NCBI GenBank assembly: GCA_963920705.1
Contig: OY987240.1
Span: forward strand, 3,540,501-3,604,500
Source of the DNA: Odiellus spinosus
Taxonomy: Eukaryota; Arthropoda; Arachnida; Opiliones; Phalangiidae
DNA: 64,000 bases
Direction: 5' to 3'
Shown here: piece by piece, positions 1 through 12,290 of the stretch
How the letters are laid out: the number at the start of each line of letters is the position of its first letter
Numbering within the stretch: position 1 is the stretch's first letter
Notes under the pieces: generated by a model
What the model was told of the DNA's origin: nothing
Database searches by the model: none
What the model saw: only the letters and a program-made list of their open reading frames with translations
Translations under genes and position numbers: made by a program

Positions 1-1040
1 TCGAAAAACATCATTCGAAAAACATCATTCGAAAAACATCAATCGAAAAACATCAATCGAAAAACTTGATTCGAAAAACTTGATTCGAAAAACATCATTC
101 GAAAAACATCATTCGAAAAACTTGATTCGAAAAACATCATTCGAAAAACATGATTCAAAAAACCTGATTCGAAAAACATCATTCGAAAAACATGATTCGA
201 AAAACATCATTCGAAAAACATCATTCGAAAAACATCATTCGAAAAACATCATTCGAAAAACATCATTCGAAAAACATCATTCGAAAAACATCATTCGAAA
301 AACATCAATCGAAAAACATCAATCGAAAAACTTGATTCGAAAAACTTGATTCGAAAAACATGATTCGAAAAACATCATTCGAAAAACATGATTCGAAAAA
401 CATCATTCGAAAAACATCATACGAAAAACATCATTCGAAAAACATCATTCGAAAAACATCATTCGAAAATCATCATTCGAAAAACATCATTCGAAAAACA
501 TCATTCGAAAAACATCATTCGAAAAACATGATTCGAAAAACATCACTCGAAAAACATCATTCGAAAATCATTATTCGAAAAACATCATTCGAAAAACATC
601 ATTCGAAAAACATCATTCGAAAAACATCAATCGAAAAACTTGATTCGAAAAACTTGATTCGAAAAACATCATTCGAAAAACATCATTCGAAAAACATGAT
701 TCGAAAAACATCATTCGAAAAACATCATTCGAAAAACATGATTCGAAAAACATGATTCGAAAAACATCATTCGAAAAACATCAATCGAAAAACATCAATC
801 GAAAAACATCATTCGAAAAACATCATTCGAAAAACATACATCGAAAAACATCAATCGAAAAACTTGATTCGAAAAACTTGATTCGAAAAACATGATTCGA
901 AAAACATCATTCGAAAAACATGATTCGAAAAACATCATTCAAAAAACATCATTCGAAAAACATCATACGAAAAACATCATTCGAAAAACATCATTCGAAA
1001 AACTTGATTCGAAAAACATCATTCGAAAAACATGATTCGA

Positions 1041-2486
1041 CTAAACATGATTCGAAAAACATGATTCGACTAAACATGATTCGAAAAACATGATTCGAAA
1101 AACATGATTCGAAAAACTTGACTCGAAAAATATGATTCGAAAAACATCATTCAAAAAACATCATTCGAAATACATCATTCGAAAAACATAATTCGAAAAA
1201 TATGATTCGAAAAACATCATTCGAAAAACATGATTCGAAAAACATGATTCGAAAAACATGATTCGAAAAACATGATTCGAAAAACATGATTCGAAAAACA
1301 TCATTCGAAAAACATCATTCGAAAAACATCATTCGAAAAACATCATTCGAAAAACATCATTCGAAAAACATCATTCGAAAAACATCATTCGAAAAACATC
1401 AATCGAAAAACATCAATCGAAAAACTTGATTCGAAAAACTTGATTCGAAAAACATCATTCGAAAAACATCATTCGAAAAACTTGATTCGAAAAACATCAT
1501 TCGAAAAACATGATTCAAAAAACCTGATTCGAAAAACATCATTCGAAAAACATGATTCGAAAAACATCATTCGAAAAACATCATTCGAAAAACATCATTC
1601 GAAAAACATCATTCGAAAAACATCATTCGAAAAACATCATTCGAAAAACATCAATCGAAAAACTTGATTCGAAAAACTTGATTCGAAAAACATGATTCGA
1701 AAAACATCATTCGAAAAACATGATTCGAAAAACATCATTCGAAAAACATCATACGAAAAACATCATTCGAAAAACATCATTCGAAAAACATCATTCGAAA
1801 ATCATCATTCGAAAAACATCATTCGAAAAACATCATTCGAAAAACATCATTCGAAAAACATGATTCGAAAAACATCACTCGAAAAACATCATTCGAAAAA
1901 CATCAATCGAAAAACATCAATCGAAAAACATATATCGAAAAACATCATTCGAAAAACTTGATTCGAAAAACATCATTCGAAAAACATGATTCGACTAAAC
2001 ATGATTCGAAAAACATGATTCGACTAAACATGATTCGAAAAACATGATTCGAAAAACATGATTCGAAAAACTTGACTCGAAAAATATGATTCGAAAAACA
2101 TCATTCAAAAAACATCATTCGAAATACATCATTCGAAAAACATAATTCGAAAAATATGATTCGAAAAACATCATTCGAAAAACATGATTCGAAAAACATG
2201 ATTCGAAAAACATGATTCGAAAAACATGATTCGAAAAACATGATTCGAAAAACATGATTCGAAAAACATGATTCGAAAAACATCATTCGAAAAACATCAT
2301 TCGAAAAACATCATTCGAAAAACATCATTCGAAAAACATCATTCGAAAAACATCATTCGAAAAACATCAATCGAAAAACATCAATCGAAAAACTTGATTC
2401 GAAAAACTTGATTCGAAAAACATCATTCGAAAAACATCATTCGAAAAACTTGATTCGAAAAACATCATTCGAAAAACATGATTCGA
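1041..2486 (+). repeat. Region I HOR unit, 1,446 bp
   Basis: A complete two-part unit from one 15-bp pair to the homologous pair. It holds halves of 954 and 492 bp. 1,446 equals 103 x 14 plus 4, and the 4 extra bases are exactly the four 15-bp monomers inside. The D-runs following the two pairs have 5 (from 1229) and 7 (from 2183) monomers. Confidence 0.85.
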
Positions 2487-4072
2487 CTAAACATGATTCG
2501 AAAAACATGATTCGACTAAACATGATTCGAAAAACATGATTCGAAAAACATGATTCGAAAAACTTGACTCGAAAAATATGATTCGAAAAACATCATTCAA
2601 AAAACATCATTCGAAATACATCATTCGAAAAACATAATTCGAAAAATATGATTCGAAAAACATCATTCGAAAAACATGATTCGAAAAACATGATTCGAAA
2701 AACATGATTCGAAAAACATGATTCGAAAAACATCATTCGAAAAACATCATTCGAAAAACATCATTCGAAAAACATCATTCGAAAAACATCATTCGAAAAA
2801 CATCATTCGAAAAACATCATTCGAAAAACATCATTCGAAAAACATCAATCGAAAAACATCAATCGAAAAACTTGATTCGAAAAACTTGATTCGAAAAACA
2901 TCATTCGAAAAACATCATTCGAAAAACTTGATTCGAAAAACATCATTCGAAAAACATGATTCAAAAAACCTGATTCGAAAAACATCATTCGAAAAACATG
3001 ATTCGAAAAACATCATTCGAAAAACATCATTCGAAAAACATCATTCGAAAAACATCATTCGAAAAACATCATTCGAAAAACATCATTCGAAAAACATCAA
3101 TCGAAAAACTTGATTCGAAAAACTTGATTCGAAAAACATGATTCGAAAAACATCATTCGAAAAACATGATTCGAAAAACATCATTCGAAAAACATCATAC
3201 GAAAAACATCATTCGAAAAACATCATTCGAAAAACATCATTCGAAAATCATCATTCGAAAAACATCATTCGAAAAACATCATTCGAAAAACATCATTCGA
3301 AAAACATGATTCGAAAAACATCACTCGAAAAACATCATTCGAAAAACATCAATCGAAAAACATCAATCGAAAAACATATATCGAAAAACATCATTCGAAA
3401 AACTTGATTCGAAAAACATGATTCGAAAAACATGATTCGACTAAACATGATTCGAAAAACATGATTCGACTAAACATGATTCGAAAAACATGATTCGAAA
3501 AACATGATTCGAAAAACTTGACTCGAAAAATATGATTCGAAAAACATCATTCAAAAAACATCATTCGAAATACATCATTCGAAAAACATAATTCGAAAAA
3601 TATGATTCGAAAAACATCATTCGAAAAACATGATTCGAAAAACATGATTCGAAAAACATGATTCGAAAAACATGATTCGAAAAACATGATTCGAAAAACA
3701 TGATTCGAAAAACATCATTCGAAAAACATCATTCGAAAAACATCATTCGAAAAACATCATTCGAAAAACATCATTCGAAAAACATCATTCGAAAAACATC
3801 AATCGAAAAACATCAATCGAAAAACATGATTCGAAAAACATGATTCGAAAAACATGATTCGAAAAACATCATTCGAAAAACATCATTCGAAAAACATCAT
3901 TCGAAAAACATCATTCGTAAAACATCATTCGAAAAACATCATTCGAAAAACATCAATCGAAAAACATCAATCGAAAAACTTGATTCGAAAAACTTGATTC
4001 GAAAAACATCATTCGAAAAACATCATTCGAAAAACTTGATTCGAAAAACATCATTCGAAAAACATGATTCGA
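2487..4072 (+). repeat. Region I HOR unit, 1,586 bp, with internal duplication
   Basis: Same layout as the preceding unit but 140 bp longer. The difference is explained in the short half: 11 extra monomers at 3825-3978 (plus 154 bp) and a D-run of 6 instead of 7 (minus 14 bp). The long half is again 954 bp, with a D-run of 4 from 2675. The CATCATACG landmark at 3193 lies exactly 1,446 bp from that at 1747. Confidence 0.85.
3671..3978 (+). repeat. 154-bp tandem duplication (11 monomers x 2)
   Basis: Two adjacent blocks with the monomer order D D D H H H H H H Q Q: 3671-3824 and 3825-3978. They differ by one substitution that I can see, T for A at 3918, which makes CGTAAAAC. The homologous place in the other region I units has only one block, so this is a young, local event. 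Confidence 0.9.
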
Positions 4073-7029
4073 CTAAACATGATTCGAAAAACATGATTCG
4101 ACTAAACATGATTCGAAAAACATGATTCGAAAAACATGATTCGAAAAACTTGACTCGAAAAATATGATTCGAAAAACATCATTCAAAAAACATCATTCGA
4201 AATACATCATTCGAAAAACATAATTCGAAAAATATGATTCGAAAAACATCATTCGAAAAACATGATTCGAAAAACATGATTCGAAAAACATGATTCGAAA
4301 AACATGATTCGAAAAACATGATTCGAAAAACATGATTCGAAAAACATCATTCGAAAAACATCATTCGAAAAACATCATTCGAAAAACATCATTCGAAAAA
4401 CATCATTCGAAAAACATCAATCGAAAAACATCAATCGAAAAACTTGATTCGAAAAACTTGATTCGAAAAACATCATTCGAAAAACATCATTCGAAAAACT
4501 TGATTCGAAAAACATCATTCGAAAAACATGATTCAAAAAACCTGATTCGAAAAACATCATTCGAAAAACATGATTCGAAAAACATCATTCGAAAAACATC
4601 ATTCGAAAAACATCATTCGAAAAACATCATTCGAAAAACATCATTCGAAAAACATCATTCGAAAAACATCAATCGAAAAACTTGATTCGAAAAACTTGAT
4701 TCGAAAAACATGATTCGAAAAACATCATTCGAAAAACATGATTCGAAAAACATCATTCGAAAAACATCATACGAAAAACATCATTCGAAAAACATCATTC
4801 GAAAAACATCATTCGAAAATCATCATTCGAAAAACATCATTCGAAAAACATCATTCGAAAAACATCATTCGAAAAACATGATTCGAAAAACATCACTCGA
4901 AAAACATCATTCGAAAAACATCAATCGAAAAACATCAATCGAAAAACATATATCGAAAAACATCATTCGAAAAACTTGATTCGAAAAACATCATTCGAAA
5001 AACATGATTCGACTAAACATGATTCGAAAAACATGATTCGACTAAACATGATTCGAAAAACATGATTCGAAAAACATGATTCGAAAAACTTGACTCGAAA
5101 AATATGATTCGAAAAACATCATTCAAAAAACATCATTCGAAATACATCATTCGAAAAACATAATTCGAAAAATATGATTCGAAAAACATCATTCGAAAAA
5201 CATGATTCGAAAAACATGATTCGAAAAACATGATTCGAAAAACATGATTCGAAAAACATGATTCGAAAAACATCATTCGAAAAACATCATTCGAAAAACA
5301 TCATTCGAAAAACATCATTCGAAAAACATCATTCGAAAAACATCATTCGAAAAACATCAATCGAAAAACATCAATCGAAAAACTTGATTCGAAAAACTTG
5401 ATTCGAAAAACATCATTCGAAAAACTTGATTCGAAAAACATCATTCGAAAAACATGATTCAAAAAACCTGATTCGAAAAACATCATTCGAAAAACATCAT
5501 TCGAAAAACATCATTCGAAAAACATCATTCGAAAAACATCATTCGAAAAACATCATTCGAAAAACATCATTCGAAAAACATCATTCGAAAAACATCATTC
5601 GAAAAACATCAATCGAAAAACATCAATCGAAAAACTTGATTCGAAAAACTTGATTCGAAAAACATGATTCGAAAAACATCATTCGAAAAACATGATTCGA
5701 AAAACATCATTCGAAAAACATCATACGAAAAACATCATTCGAAAAACATCATTCGAAAAACATCATTCGAAAATCATCATTCGAAAAACATCATTCGAAA
5801 AACATCATTCGAAAAACATCATTCGAAAAACATGATTCGAAAAATATCACTCGAAAAACATCATTCGAAAAACATCAATCGAAAAACATCAATCGAAAAA
5901 CATCAATCGAAAAACATCATTCGAAAAACATCATTCGAAAAACTTGATTCGAAAAACATCATTCGAAAAACATGATTCGAAAAACATGATTCGAAAAACA
6001 AGATTCGAAAAACATGATTCGAAAAACATCATTCGAAAAACATCATTCGAAAAACTTGATTCGAAAAACATCATTCGAAAAACATCATTCGAAAAACATC
6101 TTTCGAAAAACATCATTCGATAAACATCATTCGAAAAACATCATTCGAAAAACATCATTCGAAAAACATCATTCTAAAACCATCATTCGAAAAACATCAT
6201 TCGAAAAACATCATTCGAAAAACATCATTCGAAAAACATCATTCGAAAAACATCATTCGAAAAACATCATTCGAAAAACATCATTCGAAAAACATCAATC
6301 GAAAAACTTGATTCGAAAAACATCATTCGAAAAACATCATTCGAAAAACATCATTCGAAAAACATCATTCGAAAAACATCATTCGAAAAACATCATTCGA
6401 AAAACATCATTCGAAAAACATCATTCGAAAAACATCATTCGAAAAACATCATTCGAAAAACATCATTCGAAAAACATCATTCGAAAAACGTCATTCGAAA
6501 ACATCAATCGAAAAACATCAATCGAAAAACTTGATTCGAAAAACTTGATTCGAAAAACATGATTCGAAAAACATCAATCGAAAAACATCAATCGAAAAAC
6601 ATCAATCGAAAAACATCATTCGAAAAACTTGTTTCGAAAAACATCATTCGAAAAACATGATTCGAAAAACATGATTCGAAAAACCTGATTCGAAAAACAT
6701 CATTCGAAAACCATCATTCGAAAAACATCATTCGAAAAACATGATTCGAAAAACATGATTCGAAAAACATGATTCGAAAAACATGATTCGAAAAACATCA
6801 TTCGAAAAACATCATTCGAAAAACATCAATCGAAAAACATCATTCGAAAAACATCAATCGAAAAACATCAATCGAAAAACTTGATTCGAAAAACATCATT
6901 CGAAAAACATCATTCGAAAAACATCATTCGAAAAACATCATTCGAAAAACATCATTCGAAAAACATCATTCGAAAAACATCATTCGAAAAACTTGATTCG
7001 AAAAACATCATTCGAAAAACATGATACGA
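4073..7029 (+). repeat. Region I HOR, third unit and altered tail
   Basis: The long half 4073-5012 is 940 bp, one monomer shorter than its homologues. The next interval, 5013 to 7030, is 2,017 bp instead of about 500: it repeats the long-half core (CATCATACG at 5719, 954 bp after 4765) and then enters an H-rich stretch at 6.0-6.6 kb. That stretch has a run of 12 H monomers from 6321 followed by CGTCATTCG and a 13-bp monomer near 6489. 2,017 equals 144 x 14 plus 2 minus 1, matching one 15-bp pair and one 13-bp monomer. Confidence 0.75.
6025..6180 (+). repeat. Rare-variant cluster shared with 29.07 and 30.70 kb
   Basis: A cluster of rare variants in fixed order: CATCTTTCG at 6097, then CGATAAAC, then CATTCTAAAA with its ATTCTA at 6171, 74 bp from the first landmark. 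The same three variants with the same 74-bp spacing occur at 29065 and 30697. The stretch 6025-6178 reads the same as 30625-30778. This looks like one ancestral block now found about 24.6 kb apart. Confidence 0.85.
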
Positions 7030-7722
7030 CTAAACATGATTCGAAAAACATGATTCGACTAAACATGATTCGAAAAACATGATTCGAAAAACATGATTCG
7101 AAAAACTTGACTCGAAAAATATGATTCGAAAAACATCATTCAAAAAACATCATTCGAAAAACATCATTCGAAAAAATACATTCGAAAAACATCATTCGAA
7201 AAACATCATTCGAAATACATCATTCGAAAAACATCATTCGAAAAAATACATTCGAAAAACATCATTCGAAATACATCATTCGAAAAACATTATTCGAAAA
7301 ACATCATTCGAAAAACATCATTCGAAAAACATCATTCGAAAAACATGATTCGAAAAACATCATTCGAAAAACATCATTCGAAAAACATCATTCGAAAAAC
7401 ATCATTCGAAACCCATCATTCGAAAAACCTCATTCGAAAAACATCATTCGAAAAACATCAATCGAAAAACATCATTCGAAAAACATCATTCGAAAAACAT
7501 CATTCGAAAAAATACATTCGAAAAACATCATTCGAAAAACATGATTCGAAATACATCATTCGAAAAACATTATTCGAAAAACATCATTCGAAAAACATCA
7601 TTCGAAAAACATCATTCGAAAAACATGATTCGAAAAACATGATTCGAAAAACATCATTCGAAAAACATCATTCGAAAAACATCATTCGAAAAACATGATT
7701 CGAAAAACATGATTCGAAAAAA

Positions 7723-8941
7723 ATGATTCGAAAAACATTATTCAAAAAACATCATTCGAAAAACATCATCCGAAAAACATCATTCGAAAAACATCATTCG
7801 AAAAACATCATTCGAAAAACATCATTCGAAAAACATCATTCGAAAAACATCATCCGAAAAACATCATTCGAAAAACATGATTCGAAAAACATCACTCGAA
7901 AAACATCATTCGAAAAACATCAATCGAAAAACATCAATCGAAAAACATCAATCGAAAAACATCATTCGAAAAACTTGATTCGAAAAACATCATTCGAAAA
8001 ACATGATTCGAAAAACATGATTCGAAAAACATGATTCGACTAAACATGATTCGAAAAACATGATTCGAAAAACATGATTCGAAAAACTTGACTCGAAAAA
8101 TATGATTCGAAAAACATCATTCAAAAAACATCATTCGAAATACATCATTCGAAAAACATAATTCGAAAAATATGATTCGAAAAACATCATTCGAAAAACA
8201 TGATTCGAAAAACATGATTCGAAAAACATGATTCGAAAAACATGATTCGAAAAACATGATTCGAAAAACATGATTCGAAAAACATGATTCGAAAAACATG
8301 ATTCGAAAAACATGATTCGAAAAACATGATTCGAAAAACATGATTCGAAAAACATGATTCGAAAAACATCATTCGAAAAACATCATTCGAAAAACATCAT
8401 TCGAAAAACATCATTCGAAAAACATCAATCGAAAAACATCATTCGAAAAACATCATTCGAAAAACATCATTCGAAAAAATACATTCGAAAAACATCATTC
8501 GAAAAACATCATTCGAAATACATCATTCGAAAAACATTATTCGAAAAACATCATTCGAAAAACATCATTCGAAAAAATACATTCGAAAAACATCATTCGA
8601 AAAACATCATTCGAAATACATCATTCGAAAAACATTATTCGAAAAACATCATTCGAAAAACATCATTCGAAAAACATCAATCGAAAAACATCATTCGAAA
8701 AACATCATTCGAAAAACATCATTCGAAAAAATACATTCGAAAAACATCATTCGAAAAACATGATTCGAAATACATCATTCGAAAAACATTATTCGAAAAA
8801 CATCATTCGAAAAACATCATTCGAAAAACATCATTCGAAAAACATGATTCGAAAAACATGATTCGAAAAACATCATTCGAAAAACATCATTCGAAAAACA
8901 TCATTCGAAAAACATGATTCGAAAAACATGATTCGAAAAAA
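7723..8941 (+). repeat. Region II HOR unit, 1,219 bp
   Basis: Unit from one AAATGATTCG landmark to the next. It contains one single 15-bp monomer (8040), the longest pure D-run of the window (8199-8366) and three AATACATTCG monomers. The next unit is 182 bp shorter, explained by two fewer D monomers and loss of an 11-monomer AATACATTCG block. Confidence 0.85.
8199..8366 (+). repeat. Run of 12 identical D monomers
   Basis: Twelve consecutive CATGATTCGAAAAA monomers without a substitution. Homologous runs in neighbouring HOR units have 4 to 11 copies. Because D lacks a stop codon on the minus strand in any frame, such runs give spurious minus-strand reading frames. Confidence 0.95.
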
Positions 8942-9978
8942 ATGATTCGAAAAACATTATTCAAAAAACATCATTCGAAAAACATCATCCGAAAAACATC
9001 ATTCGAAAAACATCATTCGAAAAACATCATTCGAAAAACATCATTCGAAAAACATCATTCGAAAAACATCATCCGAAAAACATCATTCGAAAAACATGAT
9101 TCGAAAAACATCACTCGAAAAACATCATTCGAAAAACATCAATCGAAAAACATCAATCGAAAAACATCAATCGAAAAACATCATTCGAAAAACTTGATTC
9201 GAAAAACATCATTCGAAAAACATGATTCGAAAAACATGATTCGAAAAACATGATTCGACTAAACATGATTCGAAAAACATGATTCGAAAAACATGATTCG
9301 AAAAACTTGACTCGAAAAATATGATTCGAAAAACATCATTCAAAAAACATCATTCGAAATACATCATTCGAAAAACATAATTCGAAAAATATGATTCGAA
9401 AAACATCATTCGAAAAACATGATTCGAAAAACATGATTCGAAAAACATGATTCGAAAAACATGATTCGAAAAACATGATTCGAAAAACATGATTCGAAAA
9501 ACATGATTCGAAAAACATGATTCGAAAAACATGATTCGAAAAACATGATTCGAAAAACATCATTCGAAAAACATCATTCGAAAAACATCATTCGAAAAAC
9601 ATCATTCGAAAAACATCAATCGAAAAACATCATTCGAAAAACATCATTCGAAAAACATCATTCGAAAAAATACATTCGAAAAACATCATTCGAAAAACAT
9701 CATTCGAAATACATCATTCGAAAAACATTATTCGAAAAACATCATTCGAAAAACATCATTCGAAAAAATACATTCGAAAAACATCATTCGAAAAACATCA
9801 TTCGAAATACATCATTCGAAAAACATTATTCGAAAAACATCATTCGAAAAACATCATTCGAAAAACATCATTCGAAAAACATGATTCGAAAAACATGATT
9901 CGAAAAACATCATTCGAAAAACATCATTCGAAAAACATCATTCGAAAAACATGATTCGAAAAACATGATTCGAAAAAA
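8942..9978 (+). repeat. Region II HOR unit, 1,037 bp
   Basis: Same order as the previous unit with one single 15-bp monomer at 9259 (74 x 14 plus 1). It has a D-run of 10 at 9418-9557 and two AATACATTCG monomers. Confidence 0.85.
9418..9557 (+). repeat. Run of 10 identical D monomers
   Basis: Ten consecutive D monomers at the position homologous to the 12-monomer run at 8199. Confidence 0.95.
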
Positions 9979-11521
9979 ATGATTCGAAAAACATTATTCA
10001 AAAAACATCATTCGAAAAACATCATCCGAAAAACATCATTCGAAAAACATCATTCGAAAAACATCATTCGAAAAACATCATTCGAAAAACATCATTCGAA
10101 AAACATCATCCGAAAAACATCATTCGAAAAACATGATTCGAAAAACATCACTCGAAAAACATCATTCGAAAAACATCAATCGAAAAACATCAATCGAAAA
10201 ACATCAATCGAAAAACATCATTCGAAAAACTTGATTCGAAAAACATCATTCGAAAAACATGATTCGAAAAACATGATTCGAAAAACATGATTCGACTAAA
10301 CATGATTCGAAAAACATGATTCGAAAAACATGATTCGAAAAACTTGACTCGAAAAATATGATTCGAAAAACATCATTCAAAAAACATCATTCGAAATACA
10401 TCATTCGAAAAACATAATTCGAAAAATATGATTCGAAAAACATCATTCGAAAAACATGATTCGAAAAACATGATTCGAAAAACATGATTCGAAAAACATG
10501 ATTCGAAAAACATGATTCGAAAAACATGATTCGAAAAACATGATTCGAAAAACATGATTCGAAAAACATGATTCGAAAAACATGATTCGAAAAACATGAT
10601 TCGAAAAACATCATTCGAAAAACATCATTCGAAAAACATCATTCGAAAAACATCATTCGAAAAACATCAATCGAAAAACATCATTCGAAAAACATCATTC
10701 GAAAAACATCATTCGAAAAAATACATTCGAAAAACATCATTCGAAAAACATCATTCGAAATACATCATTCGAAAAACATTATTCGAAAAACATCATTCGA
10801 AAAACATCATTCGAAAAACATCATTCGAAAAACATGATTCGAAAAACATCATTCGAAAAACATCATTCGAAAAACATCACTCGAAAAACATGATTCGACT
10901 AAACATGATTCGAAAAACATGATTCGACTAAACATGATTCGAAAAACATGATTCGAAAAACATGATTCGAAAAACATGATTCGAAAAACTTGACTCGAAA
11001 AATATGATTCGAAAAACATCATTCAAAAAACATCATTCGAAATACATCATTCGAAAAACATAATTCGAAAAATATGATTCGAAAAACATCATTCGAAAAA
11101 CATGATTCGAAAAACATGATTCGAAAAACATGATTCGAAAAACATGATTCGAAAAACATGATTCGAAAAACATCATTCGAAAAACATGATTCGAAAAACA
11201 TCATTCGAAAAACATCATTCGAAAAACATCATTCGAAAAACATCATTCGAAAAACATCATTCGAAAAACATCATTCGAAAAACATCAATCGAAAAACATC
11301 ATTCGAAAAACATCATTCGAAAAACATCATTCGAAAAAATACATTCGAAAAACATCATTCGAAAAACATCATTCGAAAAACATCATTCGAAAAACATCAT
11401 TCGAAAAACATCATTCGAAAAACATGATTCGAAAAACATCATTCGAAAAACATCATTCGAAAAACATCATTCGAAAAACATCATTCGAAAAACATGATTC
11501 GAAAAACATGATTCGAAAAAA
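9979..11521 (+). repeat. Region II HOR unit, 1,543 bp, compound
   Basis: Contains a single 15-bp monomer (10296), a D-run of 11 (10455-10608), and then a second composite module with a paired 15-bp form (10899, 10928). 1,543 equals 110 x 14 plus 3, the three extra bases being the three 15-bp monomers. The second module resembles those of region I, so this unit joins features of both families. Confidence 0.8.
10455..10608 (+). repeat. Run of 11 identical D monomers
   Basis: Eleven consecutive D monomers at the position homologous to the runs at 8199 and 9418. Confidence 0.95.
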
Positions 11522-12290
11522 ATGATTCGAAAAACATTATTCAAAAAACATCATTCGAAAAACATCATCCGAAAAACATCATTCGAAAAACATCATTCGA
11601 AAAACATCATCCGAAAAACATCATTCGAAAAACATGATTCGAAAACATCACTCGAAAAACATCATTCGAAAAACATCAATCGAAAAACATCAATCGAAAA
11701 ACATCAATCGAAAAACATCATTCGAAAAACTTGACTCGAAAAATATGATTCGAAAAACATCATTCAAAAAACATCATTCGAAATACATCATTCGAAAAAC
11801 ATAATTCGAAAAATATGATTCGAAAAACATCATTCGAAAAACATGATTCGAAAAACATGATTCGAAAAACATGATTCGAAAAACATGATTCGAAAAACAT
11901 GATTCGAAAAACATGATTCGAAAAACATCATTCGAAAAACATCATTCGAAAAACATCATTCGAAAAACATCATTCGAAAAACATCATTCGAAAAACATCA
12001 TTCGAAAAACATCATTCGAAAAACATCAATCGAAAAACATCATTCGAAAAACATCATTCGAAAAACATCATTCGAAAAAATACATTCGAAAAACATCATT
12101 CGAAAAACATCATTCGAAATACATCATTCGAAAAACATTATTCGAAAAACATCATTCGAAAAACATCATTCGAAAAACATCATTCGAAAAACATGATTCG
12201 AAAAACATCATGCGAAAAACATCATTCGAAAAACATCATTCGAAAAACATCATTCGAAAAACATCATTCGAAAAACATGATTCGAAAAAA
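11522..12290 (+). repeat. Region II HOR unit, 769 bp, shortened
   Basis: The shortest region II unit, 55 x 14 minus 1, the missing base being a 13-bp CGAAAACATC monomer near 11,642. Its composite module (CTTGACTCG at 11730) follows an H monomer directly and has lost the 15-bp GACTAAA monomers. The D-run from 11842 has 6 copies. Confidence 0.8.

Larger units (their letters stand above)
1..7105 (+). repeat. Region I: HOR family with paired 15-bp monomers
   Basis: No gene. This stretch is organised by a landmark pair of 15-bp GACTAAACATGATTC monomers whose first CTAAA begins at 1041, 1995, 2487, 3441, 4073, 5013 and 7030. Spacings of 954, 492, 954, 632 and 940 bp alternate long and short, giving a two-part HOR of 1,446 bp (1041 to 2487 and 1995 to 3441). 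The long half also carries CATCATACG (415, 961, 1747, 3193, 4765, 5719), a CGAAAATCATC monomer and CATCACTCG. The first kilobase is an incomplete copy of the same arrangement. Confidence 0.85.

Noticed and set aside
8117-8372. Overlapping minus-strand reading frames with Phe/Ser/Cys/Asn repeats
   Set aside because: They coincide with D-runs, which lack minus-strand stops in every frame, and overlap each other in different frames. They follow from monomer type, not from coding selection.
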